From Gnetum montanum (Eukaryota; Streptophyta; Gnetopsida; Gnetales; Gnetaceae): 64,000 nucleotides of DNA. Below are positions 36,836 to 47,679 of this stretch, in pieces. The stretch covers positions 484,416-548,415 of the forward strand of contig MNCI01035767.1 of the NCBI GenBank assembly GCA_015680685.1, given 5' to 3'. Within the stretch, counting starts at the first letter, position 1. Every line of letters begins with the position of its first letter. The notes under the pieces were generated by a model that ran no database searches, had not been told where the DNA came from, and was given only the letters and a program-made list of their open reading frames with translations. The position numbers and the translations under genes are program-made.

Positions 36836-38960
36836 GTAAATACCACCTCAACAAATGGACAATCACATTCTATTTTTTGAATTTCCTCCCTCCAACTTAG
36901 TCATGTGGGAGATGGCCATCTGTGTTGTCCATTACCATGGCCTCTTAGTTTTACTACCTTTTGTTTTTCACATTTTTTATTTTTGAATTTTTCCAATTTT
37001 ACACCATCTTTAATACCTTTAAAATTTCTTGATTATTTAACACTTTCTTATATATTTTACTTTATTTTTCTTTCTTCTGTTTAAGTTTGATATTTTGTTA
37101 TTTTTGCTGATAAATTCACTTTATTATCACAAGACATAGTGTCGCTATTGTAGTTTAGTAATGATGGTTTGTGCTTAATGTGTGATTGTTGATGTTTAGT
37201 TTCTATTTTTGAATTCTAATGTTTGATGAATTTGACATGGTTTATTTTCATGGAACAAGCAGGAATTCCATGTCATCCACCCATTCAATAAAGTCTATGG
37301 TTTTCCTTGTTCTAGGAATTTGAGGCTTCTTTTTATTAACAAAACTTTTAACCAATTAGTGACCTTGATAGTTTTAGAATTAGGAAGGATTCAAAGGTTT
37401 GTAAAGGGTGTGACTTCAAGGGGACTCAATAATATTTGTACTCTTCTTCTTGCTTGAGTGCTTAAGTGTTTCTCATAGACTTCTTACTATTCCATATCAC
37501 CCAATGATAGGAAGACAAATAACATCATTTTATGGTGTGGTTCTCATCATTCAAAACAAAAATAAAAACAATGGGAATTACAAGCACACCCATTGGACAC
37601 ATAAAAGGTCTACAAGCATTGGTTATAGGACTTGAATGATATGCACCTATGCCTAATAGTCCCTTATAACTAAGGCCCTCTCTCTCACTTCCTACTTCTT
37701 CTTTCTTCTCTTTGTGGAATCGTGGTTTTTTTATGGAAGCACTCCTATGTCTTGAGTGGACAGATCAATCTTAGAGTGGCAATGCAAAGTCATAGAAAGT
37801 GGATGGTTTTGGTCTAGATTGAAGATGAAACTTCTTGAGTCATTTTAACCACAAATTCCATAAGGGACTTCTTATGACCTCAATTTCAAAATTTATTCCA
37901 CCTTCTCTATCATCCATCCATGCTACCATTACTCACCTAACTTCTAGGTTTTATGTTATGTTCTATGTCTTAGTTTGATGTGTTGGGATTCTTGAGTGGA
38001 TTCTTTCGAGTTGGTCCTTAACTTATCATTATCATTAAATTGACTATGGCACCCATGGACTCCTTAGTTGAGGTTATGCAATGGAAAAAATGGCATGAGC
38101 CTACTATGCGGAGGATGCACTTGCATAGCCCTTGGCTTGATTAGTTAAGGTTCCTTACCTTTGACATCACTACAATCCTATATTTCATATTTTCCATTGC
38201 ATAAACTACTTAGTACTCCTTAATCTTTCATTGCATTCATCCATTAAATAAAATTTTCTACATTTTTTCAAATTTTTGAACTTCAATTCCCTCTTCTCAT
38301 GATTTCATACTATTCTTGATCTTCTAAGCTTTCATTTGATCCCAATTTAATCAAAATATTCCTTGTATTTTGAAAGTTTGACCAAAGTCAATGGAAGTAA
38401 ATGGTGGTCAATAGCTGCATCGATAAGGCCTTGTTGACATAGCCAACCATGTTGATGAGGTCCCATCAATGAGGCCTCATCAATGTAGTGCAAAAATACT
38501 ATATATACTACTAGACACTTTGGGATTTTTTTCAATTTTCTCATAGCACATGGGGAATTTTTGCAATTTTTTAGAGCTCAAAACCTTCCAGAGACCATGA
38601 TTTTCAAATCATATTGAAATCACTTCATTTTTCAATCCTACACTTATTGGAGGTAAGATCTTTATCGTGGAGGCAACAAACCAAAGGTTTCTAATGAAAT
38701 TTTGAAAAAAAAAATTTCTAACTCCCCCAAGGGTTAGTAACCTTAACAACATAAAAATATCAACTCTTTTGATAGTTGATCCTTCCAACAACCTCCAAGA
38801 TGAATTATTCATAATAGCACATAAAATAAATAATAATCGAGTTTATTAAATTAGGCATAATCATAGCTTAACCAAGTGTAACTATCCTCAAGAGTTAAGA
38901 TACCCCAATTGTTTTAAGGTTACACAATGATTGCTAAGTCATGGTCTTATTGTGATTACA
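36836..38960 (+). other. Pol-to-accessory-ORF spacer, + arm
   Basis: This 2.1-kb noncoding stretch is collinear with 24,075-22,031. It is T-rich with pyrimidine runs (36,950-37,100), and the 37,740-37,830 block is conserved in both arms. At 38,440-38,490 it holds GTTGATGAGGTCCCATCAATGAGGCCTCATCAATG-type palindromic units also found in the LTRs at 18.1 and 29.9 kb. After the TATA box (38,500) comes a possible splice donor AG|GTAAG at 38,653 and an acceptor-like end near 38,966. Whether it is an LTR or an internal promoter region is open. Confidence 0.55.
38500..38507 (+). promoter_or_regulatory. TATA box upstream of accessory ORF, + arm
   Basis: TATATATA in GCAAAAATACTATATATACT. The same box and upstream GCAAAAATA are kept at the matching point of the - arm (22,427-22,434). 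The likely transcript would run into the donor at 38,653 and then the accessory ORF. Confidence 0.55.
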
Positions 38961-41545
38961 AATGACACCCAAAAAAAGCATCCACAAGAAGGAGAACCCT
39001 CAAAACCATGGGAGAGGAAAACTAAAGCTAGAAAGGGCTAGTAGAAATAAGGCTAAGAACTACCAAACATTAGAAGTGGAATCTATTTGATAGATTCTAG
39101 AGGAAAAAGTGCCTACCGAACAATCCCAATGAGGAGAAGCACTTGGACTCATGCCAAGGCTTAAGATCACTCTAACTTAAGCTTGCCTAGATATCATCAA
39201 GTCCTGAAAAATCCAAAGATCAATTCTTCAAGAGACATACTTCAAGATATTTTTTGGAGAAAGCTCTAGATGATGTCAAGACACAATTGCAAGCCTCTCC
39301 CATGTGGCCAGCCATCACATCCAGTGGAGAGTGGTACATGGGAGAGACCTATCTCTTCTAGAATATTTAAAGGCCAAGGTCCATTGCCAAGATCAAGGAC
39401 ATTCAAGTATCCTACTCAGAAAAAGCTATTGCATAAGCACTAGGGTTGCCAAACATTGGAACAAAATTGGTAGAGATATCAACAAAAGGCAATCCTAAGG
39501 CCAAAAGGAAATGGACCCAGTGATGCTATGGGGTGGAACATAAGGAGTATGGTGCACTCACACTAGTAGAGTAGAATTATTTCAAGATTGTGACTTGTCA
39601 CCTCAATCCAATGATGAGGCCAAGCAAGGTGATTGCTTTTTCTAATCGAGCATGCATCACTCTAAGTGAAAAATTTTCCATTAACCTTCCATAGATTATC
39701 TATTTGGAGATCGAGAAGTGACTCAAGGAGAATGAACATGGAAGGAACACCATGTCCTTTCCATGCCTCATTAGAAAACTTTGCAAACGGGTAGGCATTG
39801 TTCGCTATTCTAATGATACTCTTAGGCATGCCCCCTTGGCCTTGTGGGCAAAAATCATGAAAGATAATATGCCAATAGTCACTAAAGAAGAGGAGCTACC
39901 ACCACCACCACCCATTCAAGAGACAACACTGGAGGCCTATGTAGTCATTAAGTGTCTGCATCAAATCCAAGAATAGCTCTTAAGCGAACAAGAGAAACAA
40001 GCAGAAATGAGTGGGGAAGATCCATCTATGTATCAGCCACTAATGGGTTACCTTAATGAGATGACCTAAAATGTTAGTGAAATGGAGAGGGGTGGTTCCA
40101 TTTTCTCTGCTCAAAGAATGTAGTTGCCTTTGAGGTTAGATCCTAATGCTTGAGAGGTGATGGTGTCACTAGCAACACACCATTTATTTCTAGAAATCTC
40201 TAGGGATGTTGCCACTTTCTCTATGTGGTTGGAGGAAGACTGTCTTGGTGATGTAGCATCAAGGGTAGGAGAAAACAATAGAAGTGGTAGCTGACTATGT
40301 AGCAGAAGCATTAAATGCATCCATGGCATTTATACCAGACATATATACACTTCAATATGTGCAGAAGTTTGTAGGCATGGTTAGTAGGAAATTGAATGCA
40401 GCCTAACATGAACAATTGTTAGAATGACTAGTAGGAACTGAGTAACCAACTCTGGACATCTTTGATCACCTAGAGAACATCACCACAACCTAATCCAAAC
40501 TATGGAATGTAAGAGGTAGATGCATCATTTTGAAAGGGCAACTAGAAATGGCCCAAGAGCAAAATCAATGCTTGGCCTTAGAGGTTACTAAACATTTTTC
40601 CCAACTTGCAAAACAAGCAATCCTCAGCTTAGTAGTAACAAGAGATAAAGCTATCAAATATCTTTAAGAATGATTTCAAAAGGCTAAAGAGGAAGCAATA
40701 ATGAATATCTTCAAATAGTCCATGGCAGAAGCTGAAATACACTTAATCAAAAAGGACTTGAATCTGATGCACCAAGAGAATGAAGCATTGACCATGCAAA
40801 ATCATCATTTATGAAATGTTTCTACTTAGAGATATTGAATGCAAGAATTCATTCATAAACAACAAGAGCAGCTTTTCCAAGTCAACACTAAATTGAGGAA
40901 ATTGGTTGTGGAGAACTGCAATCTATCAATGGAGGAGGTACACACCTTGTGACAAAATTCTACCATCGAGATCATCACCTAGAAGAATGAAGCCCTCAAA
41001 TTTGAGAAAGTAAAGAATCACTACAGGGACCAGGTTGACTTGAAAAAAGAAGTAAATGAAAAAAAATCTAGATGGCAAAGGTAAAAATACATGAAGCCCT
41101 CCAGCAACTCTAGCAAGGCAGAGAGATGTGGCAGTCCATCCTTGATGGGATTGATGCATACAACAAAGTGGAGATCTTCTTGAAGGAGTTGCAAATCAAG
41201 GAGATGACAAAGTATATGGAGTTGGCTAATCTCTATTGCATAATCCTGGAAATGCTAATAGTTAGATGACCACAATTAGAATTGGAAAAGTAAGTAGCTA
41301 GGTCGTATCTGCTATACAAGGCTAAGTTCAAGCACCAAAAAGACACCAAGAAAAAGCTTGAGACTGCTAACGCTGAACTTGAAGTTTTCAAAGGGAAATT
41401 TAGAAATTAATGATCTATCACTGAGAACCTAGCCAAATGGATGAATGAACACCAAGAGCTAAAGGACATAGTTAGGGTGTTTGACATTGAACATAAATAG
41501 TTTGTTGCCTAGTTTGTCAATGCTGAGGAGTTGTTTCCAGCAATC
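38961..41545 (+). pseudogene. Athila-type downstream accessory ORF remnant, + arm
   Basis: I do not recognise a definite product. Blocks shared with the - arm include the HLNPMMRPSKVIAFSNRACI segment (39,600-39,660), SEKFSINLP, and FPCLIRKLCKRVGIVRYSND (39,760-39,810). The last is the PCLIxxLCxxxGV-like motif common in plant retroelement accessory proteins. A proline run follows (EELPPPPPIQE, 39,890-39,920). From 40,480 to 41,480 the frame is rich in E, K, L and Q (KKLETANAELEVFKGKFRN near 41,370), consistent with a long coiled coil. The overall pattern is a globular N-terminal domain plus a coiled-coil tail. Stops are frequent. The remnant ends at about 41,545, where remnant B's leader starts without any LTR between. 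Confidence 0.55.
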
Positions 41546-41557
41546 CCGGGTCCTTAG

Positions 41558-41948
41558 CATTTGGAGTTATGGTGCACTAAATTAGCAACTAATGTTTCAA
41601 TGTGTGCGTTAAGGTTTAGATGTGGTTTATATGGTTGAATTTTGAAGGTTTTCAATCATAATTATCATTCTTGCAAACTACGCATTAGAGGAGAGCTCTA
41701 GCAAAGATTCTTATAGTAGAAGCAACCAATTTTCAATGTGGAAGCCTTCTATCCTTCTCATAGCCAGCATAGAACTCTCATTTTCTTCTAATCTCAATTA
41801 TCCCTAGTGTTAAGCCTACCATGGCATCTAAGAAGCAAGGGAGAAAGAGATGGAACCCAACAATTCATAAGATTGATGAGCATTCTAAGGAGCTATCAGA
41901 GGTTTCTAGGCCTATCTCTATTTAGGCTTCATTTGTCATCATTATGAG
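41558..41948 (+). pseudogene. Gene remnant B, leader and exon 1
   Basis: The leader 41,558-41,820 matches 15,656-15,917. Exon 1 starts at ATG 41,821 and reads MASKKQGRKRWNPTIHKIDE, then HSKELSEVSRPISI, a stop, and a donor GT at 41,949. Remnant A exon 1 (MEPKQRGGK...) aligns with it, including the stop after RPISI. The basic N-terminus has no signal peptide. The family is unknown. Confidence 0.55.
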
Positions 41949-42046
41949 GTAGGTAGTTCCATCTATTTTTGTTCTTGTTTGAAGTTATTTTCTATGGTTT
42001 TTTGCATTTTTCTTGCAACATGTGGGGTCATTTTTCTTAGATCTAC

Positions 42047-42261
42047 TTTTTTTTTTGAGAGAGAATGTTCGGGATTGTATTACTGAAAGTATGGTACACG
42101 AGTATACAAGTACAAGCAGGGGGGGGGGGACCATGGGTGCCCCACCCCGAAGGGGGGGGGAACCCCGGAAACCCACAAAATATCAAACTCGGAGGACAGC
42201 GAGCTGAGCCACCAAACCACAGAACCGTACAGACCTCAAACCTCGAAACCCCCCCCCCCCC
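42047..42261 (-). mobile_element. Short non-LTR (LINE/SINE-like) 3' fragment
   Basis: About 215 bp interrupt intron 1 of remnant B. The flanks (CATTTTTCTTAGATCTAC on the left, TTGATAGAGGGGGTAAAA on the right) are adjacent in remnant A at 16,130-16,160. The insert starts with a T run and, read on the - strand, ends in CCCGAACATTCTCTCTC plus an A tail. Upstream of that tail is AGTAATACAATCC-like sequence, as in plant L1-type 3' ends. It is GC- and CpG-rich unlike its surroundings, and has long G and C runs (42,118-42,128; 42,149-42,160; 42,249-42,261). No clear target duplication is seen. Confidence 0.65.
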
Positions 42262-43928
42262 TTGATAGAGGGGGTAAAACAAAATTCTATCAAAATCTCA
42301 CCTTTTATTTTGGCTGTTTCCACATGGATCCATGGTTGTTTCATTGTTTTTGCCTTAATAGATTTGATTTTTAAAATCAACCCTTTTGTTTTTGTGCTTT
42401 TTTCCCAAACTTTTGGGGTATGGCCATCTTTCAAATCTAGGCCAAAGTATTCATCAAAGTTAAATTTCAACAAAATCCTACCCCATTATTCTGGTGCACT
42501 TTCTAATGGGTATCGATCATTTTGGCTATGTTTTTATGGCTATGCTAAGTTGGGTTTTAACTTTCTAGCTTTTTATATGGAAAAAGCAAGTAAAGTTATG
42601 TATTTTTTTTACAAAAATAGTTTCTATTTTTATAATTTTATAATATGGATTCATAGCTCTTTTTCTAAGCTCTCTAATGGATGTTTTCTCATGCAATTTG
42701 TATATATAACAATGGAGTTATGGCTACTTTCCTAAGGTCATGTAGTTAGGTTTTTGATGCTATTTTTAAAATTTTCATGTAAGTTCATGAATTTGTTCTA
42801 AGCAAACAGTAGGGGTTTTGATTATTCTTTGGTGATGGATGAGTAGGGCTTGGATTTAGCTTTCTAATAGAGGTGAAATCACTTCAATTGGATTTAAAAC
42901 AAAATTTTAACGAATTTTTTATCAAGCCTATGTTGAAAGGAGGTTTATGACATTTTCAAAATTTTTGTCAACATTGGTGAATTTTTTCAATAAAAAACAA
43001 TGATTTTGCATTTTCTTTATGCATCAGTGTGTATGACTTGATTTCAGATTTTAAATGGTGGTGGAATTACTCCATTTGGAGCCCAAATTATTTTTTGGTG
43101 AACTTTTTCCTAACCTTGCATAAAAAGGGAATTCATGGTGATGAATACAGTTATTCTATTGATTTTTCTATATTCCATGTAAAAATGGTTGCAAAGGTTA
43201 TGGCTGCAAAGTTGGTGATTTCAAGGTTTTTTTCATGGTTGAATCATTGAAATTAGAGCTTTCATGATTTTTTTATGAATATTTGGGTATTGCTATGTAA
43301 ATAAGGAAAAATTGCAGTCGCAACACATTACCCCTTTGGGGATGGAAGTGATTGATATGTGTAGTTTTTCATGTAAACTCATGTGAAATTTATGCTTTAA
43401 ATATGGCTTCACTAGTTTTTTTTAAAATTACTATGGCTATATGATTTTTAAAATTTTTAATGCTTTTTAAAGTTTTAATGCTTTTTTTTAAATTCATGCA
43501 TGCATATTCTAAATTTATGCATTGTTTAGATGCTTTTTTTGCTTTTTTTTTTTCTAAATTTATGCATAATTTAGACTAAGGCCTAATTTTGGCTATATGA
43601 TTTTGGTTATGAAGTAAAAGGCTATAAAAGATGATAATAATGTTTTTATGAAATTTCTTAAGCTAACTTAGATAAACATCTTAGAGCTTTTTACATAGGC
43701 TAATTTCACCTCCAACTAGATGTTTTTTTTTTGAATTTGCCAAGTATTTTCATAATGTAAACCTATGCAAGGTTGTAATAATGTTTTTTCATAGAATTGC
43801 TTAAGCTAATTTAGACAAACACCGTAGAGATTTTTATAGAGGCTAATTTCACCTCCAACTTGATGTTTTTCTCTAAATTTGCTAAGTAATGCCAGATGGT
43901 CATAATATTTTTGTTTTTCTTTATGTAA
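42262..43928 (+). other. Intron 1 of gene remnant B, long form
   Basis: The left part (42,262-42,850) aligns with remnant A intron 1 (16,150-16,740). A further stretch of about 1.05 kb (42,850-43,880) is absent from A. Inside it, two direct copies of a roughly 110-bp block start near 43,639 and 43,779 (both with CTAATTTCACCTCCAACT and TTAAGCTAA). The region is T-rich throughout. It ends at TTTATGTAAG|G, matching TTTGTTTTAG|G in A. Confidence 0.6.
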
Positions 43929-44079
43929 GGTTTACTTGAAACCCATCCTCATCATTATGGAGTTGGGGGTGTATCTTGTGCTATATTGGTTTTCTCTACC
44001 CAGGTTCCTCACTCCCTTTCATGACTTAATAGTTTCTCATGTTTTACATAGCATGTTGCACCAAAACCAAGATCAAATA

Positions 44080-44085
44080 TTTATT
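44080..44085 (-). terminator. Polyadenylation signal of the pararetrovirus
   Basis: AATAAA on the - strand, about 295 bases downstream of the TATA box. Caulimoviridae use one poly(A) signal a short way downstream of the genomic RNA start, so the spacing fits. Confidence 0.5.
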
Positions 44086-44115
44086 TACACTTCTATACAA
44101 GTTCATACAATAAAG

Positions 44116-44305
44116 AAAGGAATGCTTTAGAGGCATGCTATGTGGCACTATAGATTTCTCTTGCTTTCATTAGCACAAGGAATGCTTTGAAGGCACATAA
44201 TGTAGCACTTTAGATGTCTCTTGTGCTTTGTACAGACATACACATAGTGTAAGCAATGCTTTGAATGTGCGATACACTACAATTTAGATCCCTCTTACTC
44301 TTTTT
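44116..44305. repeat. Three tandem copies in the pararetrovirus leader
   Basis: Copies start near 44,116, 44,176 and 44,251 (steps of 60 and 75 bases). Each has AAGGAATGCTTTGAAGGCA, then GTAGCACTTTAGAT and CTCTTGTGCTTT-like blocks. They lie between the TATA box and the poly(A) signal, in the transcribed leader. Confidence 0.7.
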
Positions 44306-44377
44306 CAAAAAACCTATGATCTACTCACACTCACACACTTTCACTCTATTTTTCAATGATTTCTTATGGCAAATGGA

Positions 44378-44386
44378 CTATTTATA
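44378..44386 (-). promoter_or_regulatory. TATA box of the pararetrovirus genomic RNA promoter
   Basis: CTCCCTATAAATAGTCC on the - strand is a perfect plant TATA box (TATAAATAG). It lies about 105 bases downstream of the end of the last coding frame (44,492), the place where Caulimoviridae carry the pregenomic RNA promoter. Upstream sequence includes GATGACTAAAGATG and CCTTATCTCTTTG. Confidence 0.7.
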
Positions 44387-44491
44387 GGGAGAGAACATCA
44401 CCTTACAAAGAGATAAGGATGGACTTAATGGCAAACATATAGATATGGAAAATATGTATAGGTTGGCTGAAGAGACATAAAGAAAGCATCT

Positions 44492-45457
44492 TTAGTCATC
44501 ATGTGTAGGCATGCTCGATGAAGAATCACTTTCTCTTGGAGTAGTCATTTCCTCCTCCTCACATCCCTCTTTTGATGTGTCATTAGTGTAATCTGGACTG
44601 GTTCCTACAAGAAAAAGAGTCTTTTTGTGACCACCTTGCATTTGGAATGACCAAAGTCTAGAGTCCAGGTTATAAAGTTTAAGAGATAATGGGACACGTT
44701 GGTTATTTGAACAGTGGGTAATGATGTCATGTGAGTTATTAGTGTACACATCTTGGTAAAAATCTTGTCCCCACATATTGTCCCAATCCATTCTTTTTGA
44801 GATGAATGTGACAAGATAATAGACAAGAGTCCATTTGAAATGACTAGCAGACCAATTACAAGATTCTGGATGTGCATAATAAAGAAGGTCACCATGATAA
44901 GATGTCAGATGATGATAGTGGTGCCTTGGATACCCTTCAAGTACATGGCTAGGAGTATGACCAAACCTTGCCCACCAATTCCAAAACTTAGCATTATCCT
45001 TAGAAGGATATGGTGAAGGATTTATATCAATTTTATACATATGAAAGATGTTAGGTTTATGGAGAGGCCAATTAAGAATATCATGGGGTTCATCATTATA
45101 TAGATTATCAAAAAGTTCAAGTTCAACATAGGTCATCAAATTGCAATGAATAGGGAATTGTCCATCTATTTCAAGTTCTTCATGGGTGTTGTGGTAGTTC
45201 ATTTGTGTAGGATTAAATTTTCTAGATGCATATCGACAAATATGAACAACTCCATCTAATTCTTCTTTCAAAGATGCTCCCAAAGATTCATATGAAGCAT
45301 CTATTTCAATAATCAATTTTTCATTAGTAGGTAATCTCAATTTTGAAAGTGTCTTACATTGTTCTTTTATTCTTTGAACTACATGAGTATGTTGATGTGT
45401 CCAAGGACCTAATCCTTGCTTGAGTTGTTCATTGAGAATCTTTCTATCTTTTCCCAA
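44492..45457 (-). pseudogene. Pararetroviral RNase H part plus C-terminal tail
   Basis: This is the longest open frame of the insert (321 codons). The first part continues the RT connection (QGLGPWTHQHTHVVQRIKEQ) into RNase H: IEIDAS at 45,293-45,310, then GASLKEELDG, ICRYASRKFNPTQMNY and THEEL. After HEELEID the expected rest of RNase H (the TD-N and final acidic blocks) is missing. The sequence changes to an unfamiliar tail of about 215 residues rich in W, H, Y and N (FWNWWARFGHTPSHVLEGYP; DWDNMWGQDFYQDVY) ending in an acidic/serine stretch. The tail could be a C-terminal domain of this virus group or a fusion after deletion. I cannot assign it. No signal peptide or membrane segment is seen. 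Confidence 0.7.
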
Positions 45458-46366
45458 GTGTTGATAAAAGCTTGAAAGATAATTTATGTAGCTAAGAAAT
45501 ATTTGTAATTGGGTTTTATCTTTTATCTCATTTGGAAATGTTTTTATTGATTATAAAATATGATTTTGGAGTTGTATTTTTCCATTTGAAATTTCTAATC
45601 CTAAAAATTGAACTTGTGATTGTGCGATAGTCATTTTTTTCTCTGAGGGAGAGAGAACTAAGCCATTTTGATCAATAAGTTAATAAAATTTTTCCAAATG
45701 TTTTAAATGTTCAGCAACATTTTTACTCATAACTAGAATATCATCAATATAGATAATAATATATGGAAAATTAAAAATTATTTTATCCATAGTTTGTTGG
45801 AATATGGATGGAGCAGTTTTTAACCCAAATGGTAAAACTGTCCATTTGTATAATCCTCCTGGGATAATAAAGGCTATCTTCCAATCATCCTTAGGGTGTA
45901 GTTGAATCTACCAAAACCCATATTTTAGATCAAATTTAGAATACACATGACTATTTCATAATCTTTGTATTAAATCATCTTTGCTGGGTATTGGATGTTG
46001 TATGTCTTTAACAATATCATTCAGTGGTTTCTAGTTTACCACTAGGCATTTCTTTCCTCTAATTAACTCTATCCTTTTATTGATACAAAATGCAACACAT
46101 GCAAATTGACTATGACTTGGTTGGGTTAATTTTTTCTATAATAAGGTTTGAATTTCCATGTCACATTCTTTTCTTAAGTTGGGAGCCATTCCAATATGAT
46201 GTGCTTTACTTTTCAGTTTTATGTTTTCCTTTAATTCAATTCTACACCAATGTTCTTTTTTGTATTTGAAGGTAGTAGGGTCGTTAGAAGCTACTAATAA
46301 CAACTTTTGCTTTATTTGGTCAAAATCCATTTTATTAGAGGATACTTGTTTGGTTATCCATTCCAA
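45458..46366 (-). pseudogene. Pararetroviral reverse transcriptase remnant
   Basis: RT copies the pregenomic RNA into DNA. Blocks seen, in order, are the N-terminal part with a MAPNLRKECDMEIQTLL segment (46,200-46,140), SHSQFACVAFCINKR, CLVVN, PIPSKDDLIQRL, SKFDLKYGFWQIQLHPKD, FIIPGGLYKWTVLPFGLKTA, and the catalytic YIDD box at about 45,731-45,751. An SKNVAEHLKHLEKFY helix and FLGLEISNGKIQL follow. The GLYKW and PFGLKxAP blocks and the IHPxD spacing suit Caulimoviridae RT. Stops lie near 46,137, 46,035, 45,950 and 45,670, so the frame is broken though the active-site box is intact. Confidence 0.85.
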
Positions 46367-46484
46367 CTTTTCTAGTTTATACGTAGTACAGTTTTCAATC
46401 TAGATTTATATTCTAAGGTTATAGGGAAAGGAATATTATTAAGGATAATAGTTTTAGATGTAATACTATATTTTGGGGGGGGGG

Positions 46485-46559
46485 NNNNNNNNNNNNNNNN
46501 NNNNNNNNNNNNNNNNNNNNNNNNNNNNNNNNNNNNNNNNNNNNNNNNNNNNNNNNNNN
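46485..46559. other. Assembly gap (75 N) inside the pararetrovirus
   Basis: A run of N follows a G homopolymer (46,474-46,484), between the protease and RT parts. The true length is unknown. Confidence 0.95.
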
Positions 46560-46790
46560 TTTTAAACATTACTTCTACTAATCTCAAGTTTCTATGGAAA
46601 GTTATTAGGCCTACTATTTTCTATTGATAGACCCCGAAAAGAAGTCATAGGTAGGTAAAGAAAATTGATAGACATTAATAAACATAATAGTCTATTGAGG
46701 AGTATAGATAGGAATATATGCTTGTTTTTCTATTGATCTATGTTGAGTATTAAATACTACTACTTTTTTCTCTCCATTTTTCCAATAGAA

Positions 46791-47015
46791 TTATAGAAGT
46801 ATGGATTCTCTTGCTAATGAAATTTTAGTGCCACTATCTATTAAAGCATATATAGCATAAGATTTAAATACAGGTAATTTGATATGAAAAGTGTAGATTG
46901 GTATGGTGGTTTGTACAACATTTCTATTTACTAGTTTGATAGGAGAATTTAACTTTGTTTTCTTTTCATATTGATCACATTGAGCACTTTCTTCTTCTAA
47001 TTGTAATTCTTTCAT
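46791..47015 (-). pseudogene. Pararetroviral aspartic protease remnant
   Basis: The open frame of 74 codons contains IYALIDSGTKISLA (about 46,850-46,815), a retropepsin active site with intact D-S-G. It is preceded by IYTFHIKLPVFKSYA, the usual beta-strand before the site. It lies between the coiled coil and RT, as in Caulimoviridae polyproteins. The frame stops soon after the site (46,791) and the rest of the protease runs toward the N gap in broken frames. Confidence 0.8.
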
Positions 47016-47075
47016 TTCCTTGGTAGCCCATTCTATGAAAGTCTGTAATTGTTGTATTCTATGAGTTTTCCATAA

Positions 47076-47486
47076 TCACCTCCTTGTTGGATCATTGGAA
47101 TTGATTGAGTATTTTTCTTTTTCTTTGTCAAATTCTACTTCAATTTCTTCTTCTTCTGTCCTAAGAATTTTGTCCAATTGTTCCTCATGATCAGAAGAAT
47201 TTGGAGGTTGTGAATCTTCATGAAATAGAATTTTTTCTTTTAAATGTCTTTTATGAAGTTTAATTTCTTCTTTTTTCTCCCTAATTTTTCTTTCTAAAGA
47301 AATGTGTTTATGGATATTGTCTATTGGTGTTTTCTTTAAATCTTTCTTTAGACTTTCTAATTGATGTTGTAATTCTTGATATAATAGGTCATCTTCTGGA
47401 TTTATGTATCTAGGAGAATATTGGTGTTTAAAATATGGATGACTAGGTGGTCTAAAGGATGAAGAAGATGAAGATCTATAGTTCAT
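47076..47486 (-). pseudogene. Coiled-coil linker of the pararetroviral polyprotein
   Basis: The open frame of 136 codons starts serine-rich (MNYRSSSSSSFRPPSHPYF). It continues as a charged helix with heptad-like spacing (LLYQELQHQLESLKKDLKK; SLERKIREKKEEIKLHKRH) and ends in an acidic run (RTEEEEIEVEFDKEKEKY). It lies between the zinc knuckle and protease. Charged coiled coils are common near the virion and virion-associated proteins of this group. No enzymatic motif is seen. Confidence 0.65.
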
Positions 47487-47679
47487 ATTACAATAAATGT
47501 AATCAAATTCATTACCATAATCTACTGGATCATAGGGATCTATATCAGAATGATTTGGTATGTTAGGATAATATTCAAGAAACCGGAGTCCTTCAAATTA
47601 ATAATCATCATTAGTTTCTATGATAATATCACTGTGTTCAAACTTATGATGCTTATGTGGCAGCCACTCATAAAATTGT

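Noticed and set aside
42262-42735. 157-codon open frame
   Set aside because: It is intron 1 of remnant B. Part of the reading matches the A intron by DNA homology only, with stops at different places.
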